A DNA stretch of 64,000 bases from Nitrospirota bacterium (GCA_023229435.1 JALNZF010000005.1:1-64000); one strand, 5' to 3'. Shown: positions 17,070 through 25,224, counted from the first letter of the stretch. The notes: a model not told the origin generated them from the letters alone. Translations and numbers: made by a program.

Positions 17070-18337
17070 TCCGGACGATGAAAACCGTTGCCTTCAGAAA
17101 AGAAGTTCAGGAGCAGCTCGAGAAGATACAGCAGGCCGATATCGTCGTAGGCATTCCGAGCTTCAACAACGCCCGGACAATCGGCCATGTCGTCCGAGCG
17201 GTCCAGGCCGGGCTGGCAAAGTATTTCCCTGACCGGAAGAGCGTGCTGGTCAATTCCGATGGCGGTTCAATGGACAGCACACTCGACGTGGTGCGAAACA
17301 CGTCAATCGAGAATTATACCTCGATCCTTCTGCACCACCGGGTGGAGCCCCTGTTCAAGATCGCAACCCCCTATTCCGGACTTCCCGGCAAGGGAAGCGC
17401 CTTCCGCACGATCTTTGAGGTCGCCGAAGCGCTGGACGCGAAGGCATGCGTTGTCGTCGATTCCGACCTGAGGAGCATTACGCCCGAGTGGATCGAACTC
17501 CTTGTCAAGCCGGTACTTGAGGACGGATTCGATTATATCGCCCCCCTGTACCACCGGCATAAGTATGATGGCACCATCACGAACAGCATCGTCTACCCGC
17601 TCACCCGCGCGCTCTATGGAAAACGTGTGCGCCAGCCCATCGGCGGGGACTTCGGCTTCTCGGGCAAGCTTGCAAAATTTTACCTCACCAAGGATGTCTG
17701 GCAAACCGATGTTGCACGGTTCGGCATCGACATCTGGATGACCACAACAGCGATCGCGAACCAGTTCAAGGTCACCCAATCGTTTCTCGGCGCCAAAATC
17801 CACGATGCCAAGGACCCCGGCGCTGATCTGAGCGCGATGCTCTATCAGGTGGTTGGCGCAACATTCGGACTTATGGAAACGTATCATGACGTCTGGAAAC
17901 CGATCCGCGGGTCTGAAGCGGTAACGGCCTTTGGTTTTGAATACTCGGTCGGGCTCGAACAGGTCAAGGTGAATACCGGCAGGATGCTGAATTTGTTCCG
18001 GGAGGGCCTCAATAATCTTCATGACCTGTGGCTCGATATTCTCGGGACCGGCGATTTCCGGGAAGTGGAAAGACTCGGCACATTGAGGGACGGGGAGTTT
18101 CGCTTCCCCCTCGCGCTCTGGACGCGGGTCATTTACGATTATGCCATCGCCTTCCACAACAAAAAATTGCCAATCGAACATCTGATCAAGTCCCTGACGC
18201 CCCTCTACCTTGGGAAGACCGCGTCGTTCATTCTCGAGGTGGAGCAGATGGGTCAGGAGGAGGCAGAGGCCGAGATCGAAAAACTCTGCCAGGAGTTTGA
18301 GAGCTGCAAGGAATATCTGACAGCAAGCTGGAAATAA
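17066..18337 (+). CDS. GT78/GT2-like glycosyltransferase (candidate MggA/MggS-type)
   Basis: This 423-residue GT-A glycosyltransferase has nucleotide-sugar motifs DIVVGIPSFNNARTIG and LVNSDGGSMDSTLDV, then GLPGKGSAFR and VVVDSDLRSITPEW (DxD), QPIGGDFGFS and FGIDIWMTTTAI. This order matches mannosylglycerate synthase (GT78) from memory of that enzyme. With GpgS and an MPGP phosphatase beside it, transfer of mannose to glucosylglycerate or its phosphate, giving mannosylglucosylglycerate, is the best guess. Sugar donor and acceptor are not proven. The GTG at 17066 gives a GTGA overlap like the upstream junctions; ATG 17078 is the alternative. Confidence 0.75.
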   Translation: MIRTMKTVAFRKEVQEQLEKIQQADIVVGIPSFNNARTIGHVVRAVQAGLAKYFPDRKSVLVNSDGGSMDSTLDVVRNTSIENYTSILLHHRVEPLFKIATPYSGLPGKGSAFRTIFEVAEALDAKACVVVDSDLRSITPEWIELLVKPVLEDGFDYIAPLYHRHKYDGTITNSIVYPLTRALYGKRVRQPIGGDFGFSGKLAKFYLTKDVWQTDVARFGIDIWMTTTAIANQFKVTQSFLGAKIHDAKDPGADLSAMLYQVVGATFGLMETYHDVWKPIRGSEAVTAFGFEYSVGLEQVKVNTGRMLNLFREGLNNLHDLWLDILGTGDFREVERLGTLRDGEFRFPLALWTRVIYDYAIAFHNKKLPIEHLIKSLTPLYLGKTASFILEVEQMGQEEAEAEIEKLCQEFESCKEYLTASWK

Positions 18338-18354
18338 TCTTTGGGAGGTGCCCT

Positions 18355-19059
18355 ATGACGGATTTTCTGGACCTGATACTTGAACCATTACGGGACGTGT
18401 TTCACACGATCAAGCAATTCCTGCCGAACCTGCTGGCCATGCTGGTCATCCTGATCATCGGTATTTTCGTTGCCCGTGTGCTGCGTGCGATCCTCGTGAG
18501 GTTCCTGACAGCAATCAAATTCGACAGCTGGTCCGACCGGATGGGCGTGACAACGCTCATGCGCAAGGGCGATCTGTGGGCCAAGCCGTCTCTCGCCCTT
18601 GGCTCGATCTTGTACTGGATCATGATCATCGTTGCGCTGATGATGGGTATGAGCGCGCTCAAGGTCCAGGCGATCGACAGCCTGGTATCGCAGTTCTTCA
18701 TGTATCTGCCCCGTGCTTTTTCCGCGATCCTGATCCTGCTTGTCGGTTATGCGCTTACCGGCTTCGTCAGCAGGGCGGTGCTGATAACCGCGGTGAACAG
18801 CGGGTATCACTACGCCAGGCTGCTTGCCGAAGCGATACGGATCCTGTTGACGGTCCTGATCCTGGCCATGGTGCTGGAACAGCTCCAGGTCGCGCCGGGT
18901 ATCGTTCTCGCCGCCTTCTCGATCATCTTCGGCGGGATCGTGCTGGCACTCTCCATCTCCTTCGGTGTGGGGGGGATCGATGCGGCAAAACGAATGATCG
19001 AGCGGGAGACCGTGGAAAAGCGCGCGGAAGAAGCAAAGGATGATATCGAGCATATCTGA
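18355..19059 (+). CDS. MscS-like membrane protein lacking the beta domain
   Basis: This 234-residue protein has an amphipathic N-terminal segment, then about four to five hydrophobic helices (LLAMLVILIIGIFVARVL, ILYWIMIIVALMMG, FSAILILLVGYALTGFV, LLTVLILAMVLEQL, FSIIFGGIVLALSISFGVGG). The pattern is the TM_helix family related to the MscS pore. The MscS beta and C-terminal domains are absent, so it is a minimal channel-like or channel-associated protein. It has its own strong SD (GGGAGGTG) and sits between two solute-synthesis glycosyltransferases. This suggests a role in osmolyte release or osmotic sensing (inference). Confidence 0.75.
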   Translation: MTDFLDLILEPLRDVFHTIKQFLPNLLAMLVILIIGIFVARVLRAILVRFLTAIKFDSWSDRMGVTTLMRKGDLWAKPSLALGSILYWIMIIVALMMGMSALKVQAIDSLVSQFFMYLPRAFSAILILLVGYALTGFVSRAVLITAVNSGYHYARLLAEAIRILLTVLILAMVLEQLQVAPGIVLAAFSIIFGGIVLALSISFGVGGIDAAKRMIERETVEKRAEEAKDDIEHI

Positions 19060-19073
19060 CCGGAGGAAGGCCC

Positions 19074-20282
19074 ATGACCGATTTTTATCAGACAGGGATC
19101 ATTACCACGCTGCACAAGCTCGGCAACCCATCGCTCGAGCGCATGGAGACGGACCTTCATGGTTTTTCAAAGACCCGGCCGATCGCCCTGGTACTGCCGT
19201 CACTCTATTCCGAGTTCGAGGGTCCGGCCATGCCTGGGATCGTCAAGGAACTCGCCAAGGTGAATTACCTGAAGGAGATCGTTCTGGTCCTCGACAAGGC
19301 TTCGGAAAAAGAGTTTCTCCGGGTGCGGGAGTTTCTGTCGCCGATATCTGCCGATGTCAAGATCATCCACAATGACGGCAAACGGATCACTGAAATATAT
19401 GAAACCCTCTCTCGGAACGGCCTTGACGTAGGACAGCGCGGCAAAGGACGCTCCGCATGGCTGGCCTACGGTTACGTGCTTGCCCGCGGGCTGTCGGATG
19501 TCATCGCACTCCATGACTGCGATATCGTCAATTACAACCGGGAGATGCTGGCCCGGCTTTGCTACCCGGTGGTAAATCCCAACCTGGACTATGTGTTCTG
19601 CAAGGGTTACTACAGCAGGGTGACGAACAAAATGCACGGCCGGGTAACTCGGCTTCTGATGACACCGATCATCCGTTCCATCCAGCAGCTCATCGGTCCA
19701 CACGGGTTTCTCATGTTTCTTGACAGCTTCCGGTATTCACTCTCCGGGGAATTCTCGATGACGACGGATTTGGCGCGGGTGAACAGGATCCCCTGGGACT
19801 GGGGGCTGGAAGTCGGCTCGCTTGCTGAAGTCTACCGAAACTATTCTCCGCGAAGGGTCTGCCAGGTGGATATTGCCGAGACCTACGAACATAAACATCA
19901 GGATCTCTCGCCGGATGACGCGGAAAAGGGCCTGATGAAGATGACCGTTGACATCTGCAAGTCTATTTTCAGAACCCTGGCTTCGGAAGGGGTTGTGTTC
20001 TCGGAAGGCTTTTTTAAATCCCTTTCGGTGGCCTATCTGAGGAGCGCCGAGGATACCATCATGAAATATGAGGCCGATGCGGCGATCAATGGCCTGGAAT
20101 TCGACCGGCATGCGGAAGCGAAGGCGGTTGAAGCCTTTACCCGCGCGATCACGCAGGCCTCAAAGATGTTCATGGAGAACCCCATGGGTACGCCGCTTAT
20201 TCCGAACTGGAACCGGGTGACATCGGCCATCCCGGGCATTCTTGATATGGTGAAAAAAGCCGTGAATATGGATAATGCATAG
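19074..20282 (+). CDS. gpgS: Glucosyl-3-phosphoglycerate synthase
   Basis: This 402-residue GT81-type enzyme transfers glucose from NDP-glucose to 3-phosphoglycerate, the first step of glucosylglycerate and mannosylglucosylglycerate synthesis. Supporting motifs are the N-terminal IALVLPSLYSEFEGPAM, the GQRGKGRSAWLAYGYVLARG loop, HDCDIVNYNREMLARL (DxD metal site), and SGEFSMTTDLARVNRIPWDWGLEVGSLAEVYR. Length fits bacterial GpgS. It has a good SD (CCGGAGGAAGG), 14 nt after the MscS-like gene, and closes the operon. The phosphatase four genes upstream would release glucosylglycerate. Confidence 0.85.
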   Translation: MTDFYQTGIITTLHKLGNPSLERMETDLHGFSKTRPIALVLPSLYSEFEGPAMPGIVKELAKVNYLKEIVLVLDKASEKEFLRVREFLSPISADVKIIHNDGKRITEIYETLSRNGLDVGQRGKGRSAWLAYGYVLARGLSDVIALHDCDIVNYNREMLARLCYPVVNPNLDYVFCKGYYSRVTNKMHGRVTRLLMTPIIRSIQQLIGPHGFLMFLDSFRYSLSGEFSMTTDLARVNRIPWDWGLEVGSLAEVYRNYSPRRVCQVDIAETYEHKHQDLSPDDAEKGLMKMTVDICKSIFRTLASEGVVFSEGFFKSLSVAYLRSAEDTIMKYEADAAINGLEFDRHAEAKAVEAFTRAITQASKMFMENPMGTPLIPNWNRVTSAIPGILDMVKKAVNMDNA

Positions 20283-20313
20283 GAGCGTAGCTTTGCGGTT
20301 GGTACTGCGAGCA

Positions 20314-20616
20314 CCGGCCGGGAGAAACCTCAATCCTACATCTTCTTCCTCGTCTCCGGCTCCTTCTTCACTGTCGGGAAAGTGTTCAGATCCGTGTGCG
20401 GCAGGAACAGCGCGGACAGGTGCTCGTCCATGAAGCTTCGCAAAACGGAACGCTCGATAGAGGCCATCTTATTCGCGATCTCTTCCGCCTCATGACGCAG
20501 TTGGTCGCACAGGAGGCCGTAGCAGGCACCCCTGAGGGACGTGTTGCCCAGGAACTGGAACTTGTCCACGTGCAGGTCGGGCAGCATGCCGATGGTGATG
20601 ACGCGCTCGACGTCAA
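20314..20616 (-). pseudogene. Decayed duplicate of the RACo-like gene 3' end
   Basis: From 20616 to 20336 the minus strand encodes a ~92-residue remnant (GMLPDLHVDKFQFLGNTSLRG through LPHTDLNTFPTVKKE). It aligns residue by residue with the C-terminus of the intact gene at 21349-23280. Nucleotide similarity continues past the stop (CCGGCC...CCTCAA..CT on both copies). Upstream sequence is unrelated, so the fragment has no start or ATPase domains. Divergence is appreciable, so the duplication is not recent. Confidence 0.8.
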
Positions 20617-20707
20617 GGTGGTTGCCTGCACAAACTCAATTTCATTTGACAAATACGAATCGCGGCATATAATAACGGAGACGCCGGAGATCGGAAGATC
20701 GGGGAAA

Positions 20708-21256
20708 ATGCAGACAAACACAAATCTTGACCGCACGGGCCTTGGCAAACTGATCGTAAGCATATTTGAATCTGGAAATCCCGAGGTATATCTCAGGAAC
20801 ACGGACGAGGGGGAAAATACAGGCGACTTCGTTTCGGCCAGGGACGTAAATGCTTTTATCGATGCGGCAATCGAGGCGAATAGGCAATTTGTGGGATTCA
20901 CAATATGGTACCCGGACACCCGGGGCTATGTTGAAAAGAGGAAAGTCGTCCGGGAAACACAAAAGGGCGCGGAGCACGTTGTCCGGCATGTCATCAGAGG
21001 TTGGGGTATAATCATTCTCCAGCTTAACTTCGAAAAGCTACCCCTCATCAACTGCTGCGTCTCGTGCAACAGTCAGAAAAAGGCGGAGAATTGGTTCGAT
21101 TCTCATCCCCATCTGAAGAACCCGGATCTCTGGGATTGGGAAGCCGTCGTAAGACACTGCAAGCGTTTGATGCGGTTCGCGGAGGGAGTATCGCTGGGGC
21201 ACCCTGTTGAAGGCTCCCTGTCTGGCAAAAAAGCCCACCCAGTTACAAAAAAATAA
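20708..21256 (+). CDS. Hypothetical protein between RACo duplicate copies
   Basis: This 182-residue protein has no recognised family. The start is placed at ATG 20708, after a modest purine stretch (TCGGGGAAA). The longer in-frame extension to 20396 runs antisense through the pseudogene and is not credible. It has no signal peptide. Distinct features are an N-terminal LGKLIVSIFESGNPEVYLRN region, GFTIWYPDTRGYVEKRKVV, and a C-terminal Cys/His group (LINCCVSCNSQKKAENWF, HPHLKNPDLWDWEAVVRHC). These could bind metal, but the spacing fits no standard motif. It was probably acquired in the same rearrangement that split the flanking duplication. Confidence 0.55.
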   Translation: MQTNTNLDRTGLGKLIVSIFESGNPEVYLRNTDEGENTGDFVSARDVNAFIDAAIEANRQFVGFTIWYPDTRGYVEKRKVVRETQKGAEHVVRHVIRGWGIIILQLNFEKLPLINCCVSCNSQKKAENWFDSHPHLKNPDLWDWEAVVRHCKRLMRFAEGVSLGHPVEGSLSGKKAHPVTKK

Positions 21257-21348
21257 ATTTATTGTCGTCGTTGATCTTTTCGGGGGGGGGTCATTAACCC
21301 TGCCGAACGGTTTCCGGATGTTTTAATGCGATCCGGCCAGAGGAGACC

Positions 21349-23280
21349 TCAACCCTGCCCCTTCTTCTTCCTCTTCTCCAACTCCTTCTTCACCGTCGGG
21401 AAAGCGTTCAGATCCGTGTGCGGCAGGAACAGCGCGGACATGTACTCGTCCATGAAGCTGCGCGAAACAGACAGCTCGATGTAGGTCATCTTCTTCGCGA
21501 TCTCTTCCGCCTCGTGGCGCAGCTGGTCGCACAGGAGGACGTAGTACGCGCCCATGATGGACGTGTTGCCCAGGAACTGGAACTTCTCCACGGGCAGATC
21601 GGGCAGCATGCCGATGGTGATGGCGCGCTCGACGTCGATATAGCGTCCGAAACCTCCGGCGATGAAAAGCTTCTCGATGTCGCCGAATCCCACGTCCATG
21701 TGCGAGAGCAGCGTGGCAAACCCCGCGTAGATCGCGGCCTTGGCGCGGATCAGGTTGTCAAGGTCCACCTCGGTTATCACGATCTCCTTGTTGATCGCAC
21801 TCTCCACGCGCCAGGCGATCACGAACTCCAGACCGCTCTCCCCGCGGCGGATGCGTTTTGACCCGATCTCTTCACGGATCGTTCCCTTCTGGTCGATCAC
21901 GCCGTTCAGATACATCTCGGCGAGGATGTCGATCATGCCGGAACCGCAGATGCCGATGGGCTTCGAATCTCCGATGACGCGGAAGTTCACCTCATACGTT
22001 TTCGGGTCGATCTCGACCTCTTCGATGGCCCCTTCCATGGCGCGCATGCCGAACTTGATGCCGCTCCCTTCGAACGCCGGGCCTGCCGAGCATGCCGCGG
22101 TCACGAGCCATTCCTTGTTCCCGAGCACGATCTCGCCGTTCGTGCCGATGTCGATGAAGAGCGAGACCTTGTCCTGCTTGTGGATCTGCGATACGAGCAC
22201 GCCGGAGGAAATGTCGCCGCCCACGTAGCTGGCCACGTTCGGCATGGAGTAAATGACGGCCTGGGGATGGATCTGCAGTCCCACGTTCTTGCCGCGAATG
22301 AGCGGGAAGAAGGTCGCTGTCGGGATATAGGGCTCCTCGCGGATATGCTGGGGATCAACGCCGTAGAACAAATGCATCATGGTGGTGTTGCCCGCGACCA
22401 CGATGTAGTCTATCATGCCCTGCGGCACCTTGTTCTTTTCCGCGATCTCGGCAAGCAACAGGTTTATGTTGCCCACGGCAAGGCCCTGAAGTTCTTTGAG
22501 CCCGTTCCGCTCAGTTGCATAGACGATGCGCGTGATCACATCGTCTCCGCACTTCACCTGGCTGTTGTACGTCGAAGCGGTGCCGATAATGTTGCCGTTC
22601 GTCATATCAACGAGGTATACGACCACCGTGGTTGTGCCGATGTCCACGGCGGCGCCGTACCGCGTCTTCGTGGCGTCTCCGGGGAAAATGTCCAGGACCT
22701 CCAGCACTTCGCTGACCTTGAAGACCGATACCGTGACCTTCCAATTCTCTTCCCGCAGCACATGGGAGAGCTTTTTCAACACCAGGTAGTTCATGTGCAG
22801 GTGGGACGCATCAAATCCCTTTTTGTCGAGGCAGCGCCGGAGCCGTTCATAGTCCGCTATGTTGTCGTCGATCGTGGGGGGGTTGAGCTCAAGGTAAATG
22901 CGGCTGATGCGCGACTCAAGGCACCCGCCGGCCTCCTGCATGTGCTTGATGAGCTCATCCCTGTTCGCGCCCGTTGCGATCTTGTGCTTTGCCTGCATGC
23001 GCGACTCCTGCGGGATCTCGACGATCAGGTCGCTCTTGACGCGGGAGAGGCAGGCGAGCGCGTAACCGCGCTCCGCTTCTTCAGGAGACAGGAAGGAACG
23101 GGACTTGCCGCTTTCGACCGAGCCCTCTTTGATAACGACCTTGCACTTGCCGCAGTTGCCCTTGCCGCCGCAGGACGAGAGCACATAGACGCCCGAAGCC
23201 TTCACGGCCTTGAAAAGGTTCGTGTTGTCATCGACATCGACGGTGACGTTGTCGGGGAGAATGGTGACCTTGCGTTTCAT
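21349..23280 (-). CDS. RACo-like ATP-dependent reductive activator of corrinoid proteins
   Basis: This 643-residue protein carries an N-terminal [2Fe-2S] ferredoxin domain (SSCGGKGNCGKCKVVI and ALACLSR), a linker, then a DUF4445 ASKHA-type ATPase. The ATPase shows AAVDIGTTTVVVYLVD, VVAGNTTMMHLFYG, LFIDIGTNGEIVLG and LFIAGGFGRYIDVE. Characterised relatives (RACo, RamA) reductively reactivate Co(II) corrinoid methyltransferases. No methyltransferase or corrinoid protein gene is next to it, so its client lies elsewhere. The start at 23280 (MKRKVTILPDN) is set by the ferredoxin fold; the SD is weak. Open frame continues upstream to 23982 but is not protein-like. Confidence 0.88.
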   Translation of the reverse strand: MKRKVTILPDNVTVDVDDNTNLFKAVKASGVYVLSSCGGKGNCGKCKVVIKEGSVESGKSRSFLSPEEAERGYALACLSRVKSDLIVEIPQESRMQAKHKIATGANRDELIKHMQEAGGCLESRISRIYLELNPPTIDDNIADYERLRRCLDKKGFDASHLHMNYLVLKKLSHVLREENWKVTVSVFKVSEVLEVLDIFPGDATKTRYGAAVDIGTTTVVVYLVDMTNGNIIGTASTYNSQVKCGDDVITRIVYATERNGLKELQGLAVGNINLLLAEIAEKNKVPQGMIDYIVVAGNTTMMHLFYGVDPQHIREEPYIPTATFFPLIRGKNVGLQIHPQAVIYSMPNVASYVGGDISSGVLVSQIHKQDKVSLFIDIGTNGEIVLGNKEWLVTAACSAGPAFEGSGIKFGMRAMEGAIEEVEIDPKTYEVNFRVIGDSKPIGICGSGMIDILAEMYLNGVIDQKGTIREEIGSKRIRRGESGLEFVIAWRVESAINKEIVITEVDLDNLIRAKAAIYAGFATLLSHMDVGFGDIEKLFIAGGFGRYIDVERAITIGMLPDLPVEKFQFLGNTSIMGAYYVLLCDQLRHEAEEIAKKMTYIELSVSRSFMDEYMSALFLPHTDLNAFPTVKKELEKRKKKGQG

Positions 23281-23379
23281 GAGTTGAATATAGCAGGGCG
23301 ATGAAAAAGGGTCAAGGAGATTCTGGGTCCCCCAGTCTGTATGGCCAGAACATGGTTTACCAACATACAACTTCAGACC

Positions 23380-23409
23380 TTGACAAGCCCTATCTGAGTG
23401 TTGTATTAT
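23380..23409 (+). promoter_or_regulatory. Promoter of XRE regulator gene
   Basis: TTGACA (23380-23385) and TATTAT (23404-23409) are 18 nt apart, 31 nt upstream of the XRE gene start and divergent from the RACo-like gene. Confidence 0.55.
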
Positions 23410-23440
23410 GATTACAACAGTAAAGAAGGGAGGGCTCACC

Positions 23441-23815
23441 ATGTCGACAAAAATGACATTCGGAGAGTTCTTTAAGGAAAAACGAATTGACCTCAAGAAG
23501 ACCTTGCGCCAGTTCTGCCTTGACAACAAGCTCGATCCAGGCAACATCAGCAAGCTCGAACGAGGGCTCATGCAGCCGCCCCAGGGCAGCGACAAGCTCG
23601 AAGAATACGCCAAGTACCTGCATATCAGGAAAGGCACCGACGACTGGTACACTTTCTTCGACCTCGCCGCTGTTGAAGGGGGGCGCATTCCCGAAGAGCT
23701 TTTGAATGATGCAAAGATCGCGGCAAGCCTGCCGATCCTGTTCCGGACCCTGCGAGGAAAGAAGATATCCGAGAAGAAGCTCGATGAACTGGTGGAGATG
23801 ATCCGCAAGGCATAG
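23441..23815 (+). CDS. XRE-family HTH regulator (antitoxin-like)
   Basis: This 124-residue protein has an N-terminal helix-turn-helix of the Cro/CI type: FGEFFKEKRIDLKKTLRQFCLDNKLDPGNISKLERGLMQPP. A helical C-terminal half follows (YAKYLHIRKGTDDWYTFFDLA, IRKA end). The start at 23441 has GGGAGG at good distance. Proteins like this usually pair with a toxin or an ImmA/IrrE-type peptidase. The next reading frame directly after the stop (ATG 23820) ends after seven codons, so a partner may have been lost (inference). It opens a cluster of defence and toxin-antitoxin remnants. Confidence 0.8.
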   Translation: MSTKMTFGEFFKEKRIDLKKTLRQFCLDNKLDPGNISKLERGLMQPPQGSDKLEEYAKYLHIRKGTDDWYTFFDLAAVEGGRIPEELLNDAKIAASLPILFRTLRGKKISEKKLDELVEMIRKA

Positions 23816-23843
23816 CCTATGACCAGCCCAATTTCAAATTGAT

Positions 23844-23993
23844 ATGGGATACAACGCGAAAAAGACGGAACATTCAGGATCGAAAAAGGGCTGCGGCTCT
23901 TATTGGGGACGGAAAGGCGATGCGAAGAAAGAAAGCAATCGTAAGCGTCGTGAAGACGACAAGATGTTGATTCGAAATGCAAAGAGAGTATAA
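23844..23993 (+). CDS. Small basic protein (49 aa), TA-associated type
   Basis: The frame encodes MGYNAKKTEHSGSKKGCG, SYWGRKGDAKKESNRKRR and a short tail. It is extremely basic. The pattern KKTEHxGxKKGxGxYWGxKxDAKxxSxxxRRxxDK resembles small hypothetical proteins I remember seeing beside toxin-antitoxin genes. The SD is poor. It lies between the XRE gene and mntA/hepT, and its last codons overlap the promoter-like element at 23967-23994. Nucleic-acid binding would fit the charge, but no function is known to me. Confidence 0.55.
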   Translation: MGYNAKKTEHSGSKKGCGSYWGRKGDAKKESNRKRREDDKMLIRNAKRV

Positions 23994-23994
23994 T
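23967..23994 (+). promoter_or_regulatory. Promoter-like element upstream of mntA/hepT
   Basis: TTGATT (23967-23972) and TATAAT (23989-23994) are separated by 16 nt. The element overlaps the end of the small basic protein gene and lies 37 nt before the 50-residue ORF that leads into mntA. Confidence 0.5.
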
Positions 23995-24030
23995 AATGTT
24001 ACTGTTCCGATATACTCCGGGGGAATAAGC

Positions 24031-24183
24031 ATGGATACCAGGACACTCCTCGTCCTTGTAAATGAGAGCCTATGGTGTCTACGGGATTTTGTGAACATCG
24101 ATGCAGAGCTCCTCAAGCATTGCCCTGAAGTTGCGGACATTTTCGAGAACGATGCGATGAGAGTTGTTGAGGTGAGTGTATGA
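24031..24183 (+). CDS. Short ORF coupled to mntA (50 aa)
   Basis: MDTRTLLVLVNESLW begins at 24031 after a G-rich SD (CCGGGGG). The product is acidic and helical and ends VVEVSV. Its stop overlaps the mntA start as ATGA, suggesting it is translated and couples to mntA. I recognise no family. It may be a leader peptide or the remnant of a longer gene. Confidence 0.4.
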   Translation: MDTRTLLVLVNESLWCLRDFVNIDAELLKHCPEVADIFENDAMRVVEVSV

Positions 24184-24587
24184 ATGGCGAAACAATAGTA
24201 AAAACAGTGCTGAGCTTTTATCCTGACGTGGAGGGGATCTATCTCTTCGGCTCCTATCTGACGCCGGACCAGCAACTGGACAGCGACGCGGACATTGCCG
24301 TTCTCTTCCCGCATGAAAGAGCCAAGCTCTTGAAAAATCTTGCCATGAGCGATTGCCGGGACGCACTCGAAAATGTTTTGAAAAGAACGGTGGACCTTAT
24401 CAACATGCGGACGGTAAATACCGTTTTTCAGAACGAAATCATACAGCACGGCAGAATCATCTATCAGCAAAGCGAATGTGTTGTCGATAAATTTGAGATG
24501 CAGGTCATTTCTTCTTACCAAAAGCTGAACGAGGAACGGGCGGGTATCCTGGAAGATATATTGGAGACTGGGAGAATATTGAAATGA
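24180..24587 (+). CDS. mntA: MntA-type nucleotidyltransferase antitoxin
   Basis: This 135-residue minimal nucleotidyltransferase has the signature GS-x10-DxD read exactly as GSYLTPDQQLDSDAD near residue 25. In characterised HepT/MntA pairs the MntA protein neutralises HepT by transferring AMP groups to a tyrosine near its active site. The stop overlaps the following hepT start by 4 nt (ATGA), the standard arrangement. The rest is a short alpha/beta domain (LENVLKRTVDLINMRT, EIIQHGRIIYQ) with a C-terminal helix. Confidence 0.9.
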   Translation: MNGETIVKTVLSFYPDVEGIYLFGSYLTPDQQLDSDADIAVLFPHERAKLLKNLAMSDCRDALENVLKRTVDLINMRTVNTVFQNEIIQHGRIIYQQSECVVDKFEMQVISSYQKLNEERAGILEDILETGRILK

Positions 24588-25012
24588 TGCTGGACGTGAT
24601 TTTAAACAAAAAAGAAAGCATTGAGCGCTGCATACAGCAGATACGCCTATACTATGCCATGCCGTCCGAGCTGCCTTTTGAAAAAGACCACCTGAAACAG
24701 GACGCCATCGCCGCAAATCTTCAGCGGGCCGCAGAACAGGCCATCGACCTGGCAAATCATGTCATCAGAAAAGGTAAGCTTGGCATGCCGAAGGACAGCA
24801 AGGAAAGTTTTGAGATTCTCGCCCGGGTCAAGGTCATCCCCGAGGAGCTTGCGAATAAATTAAAGGGAATGGTCGGGTTTCGCAATATTATGGTCCATCA
24901 GTACCAGGAAATGGATATAAAGATCATGGTGGATGTTATTGAGCATCATCTCGATGATCTGGTTGTTTTGACAAATCATGTCATGGAGTTTGGCCGCGGC
25001 CATTCATCGTGA
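24584..25012 (+). CDS. hepT: HepT-like RNase toxin
   Basis: This 142-residue helical HEPN-domain protein (DUF86) has its catalytic motif RX4HXY intact as RNIMVHQY near residues 101-108. In HepT/MntA modules it acts as an RNase toxin; the tyrosine is the site modified by MntA. The gene order antitoxin then toxin and the 4-nt overlap are typical. The module looks complete, in contrast to its decayed neighbours. Its length is normal for the family. Confidence 0.9.
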   Translation: MMLDVILNKKESIERCIQQIRLYYAMPSELPFEKDHLKQDAIAANLQRAAEQAIDLANHVIRKGKLGMPKDSKESFEILARVKVIPEELANKLKGMVGFRNIMVHQYQEMDIKIMVDVIEHHLDDLVVLTNHVMEFGRGHSS

Positions 25013-25224
25013 TTTCCCGATATTGTTTTACGTCATACTGAGTCCCAAGATGATCCTGATCGATGGAAGAACCCTCGCGAAGCTGATGATCGATTGTGGA
25101 TCGGGAACGACTTTGACGAAAGGACGGACAGCGCGGTTAGAAACAACATCACCAAAGTGCTTCTCTCTGGGGGATTTGATCCTTGGTGGTCCCTGGTGGG
25201 GGCAGCAAAGGATAACAGATATAG
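25013..25224 (+). pseudogene. Possible Mrr-type restriction endonuclease scrap
   Basis: In one frame, 25038-25110 encodes SPKMILIDGRTLAKLMIDCGSG. It resembles the C-terminal strand-helix of Mrr-like endonucleases (IVLIDGxxLAxLMIxxxVG). The frame then loses similarity. In the +1 frame an uninterrupted stretch without a start codon (WIGNDFDERTDSAVRNN onward) runs to a stop at 25249-25251. No intact gene is present. The Mrr reading rests on about 22 residues and is tentative. Confidence 0.35.

Noticed and set aside
21281..21290. G9 homopolymer after the orphan gene
   Set aside because: It lies between genes and is in no reading frame where slippage would matter; possible assembly artefact.
22180..23304. 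374-codon open frame antisense to the RACo-like gene
   Set aside because: The RACo-like strand carries clear ferredoxin and ATPase motifs; the opposite frame has none.
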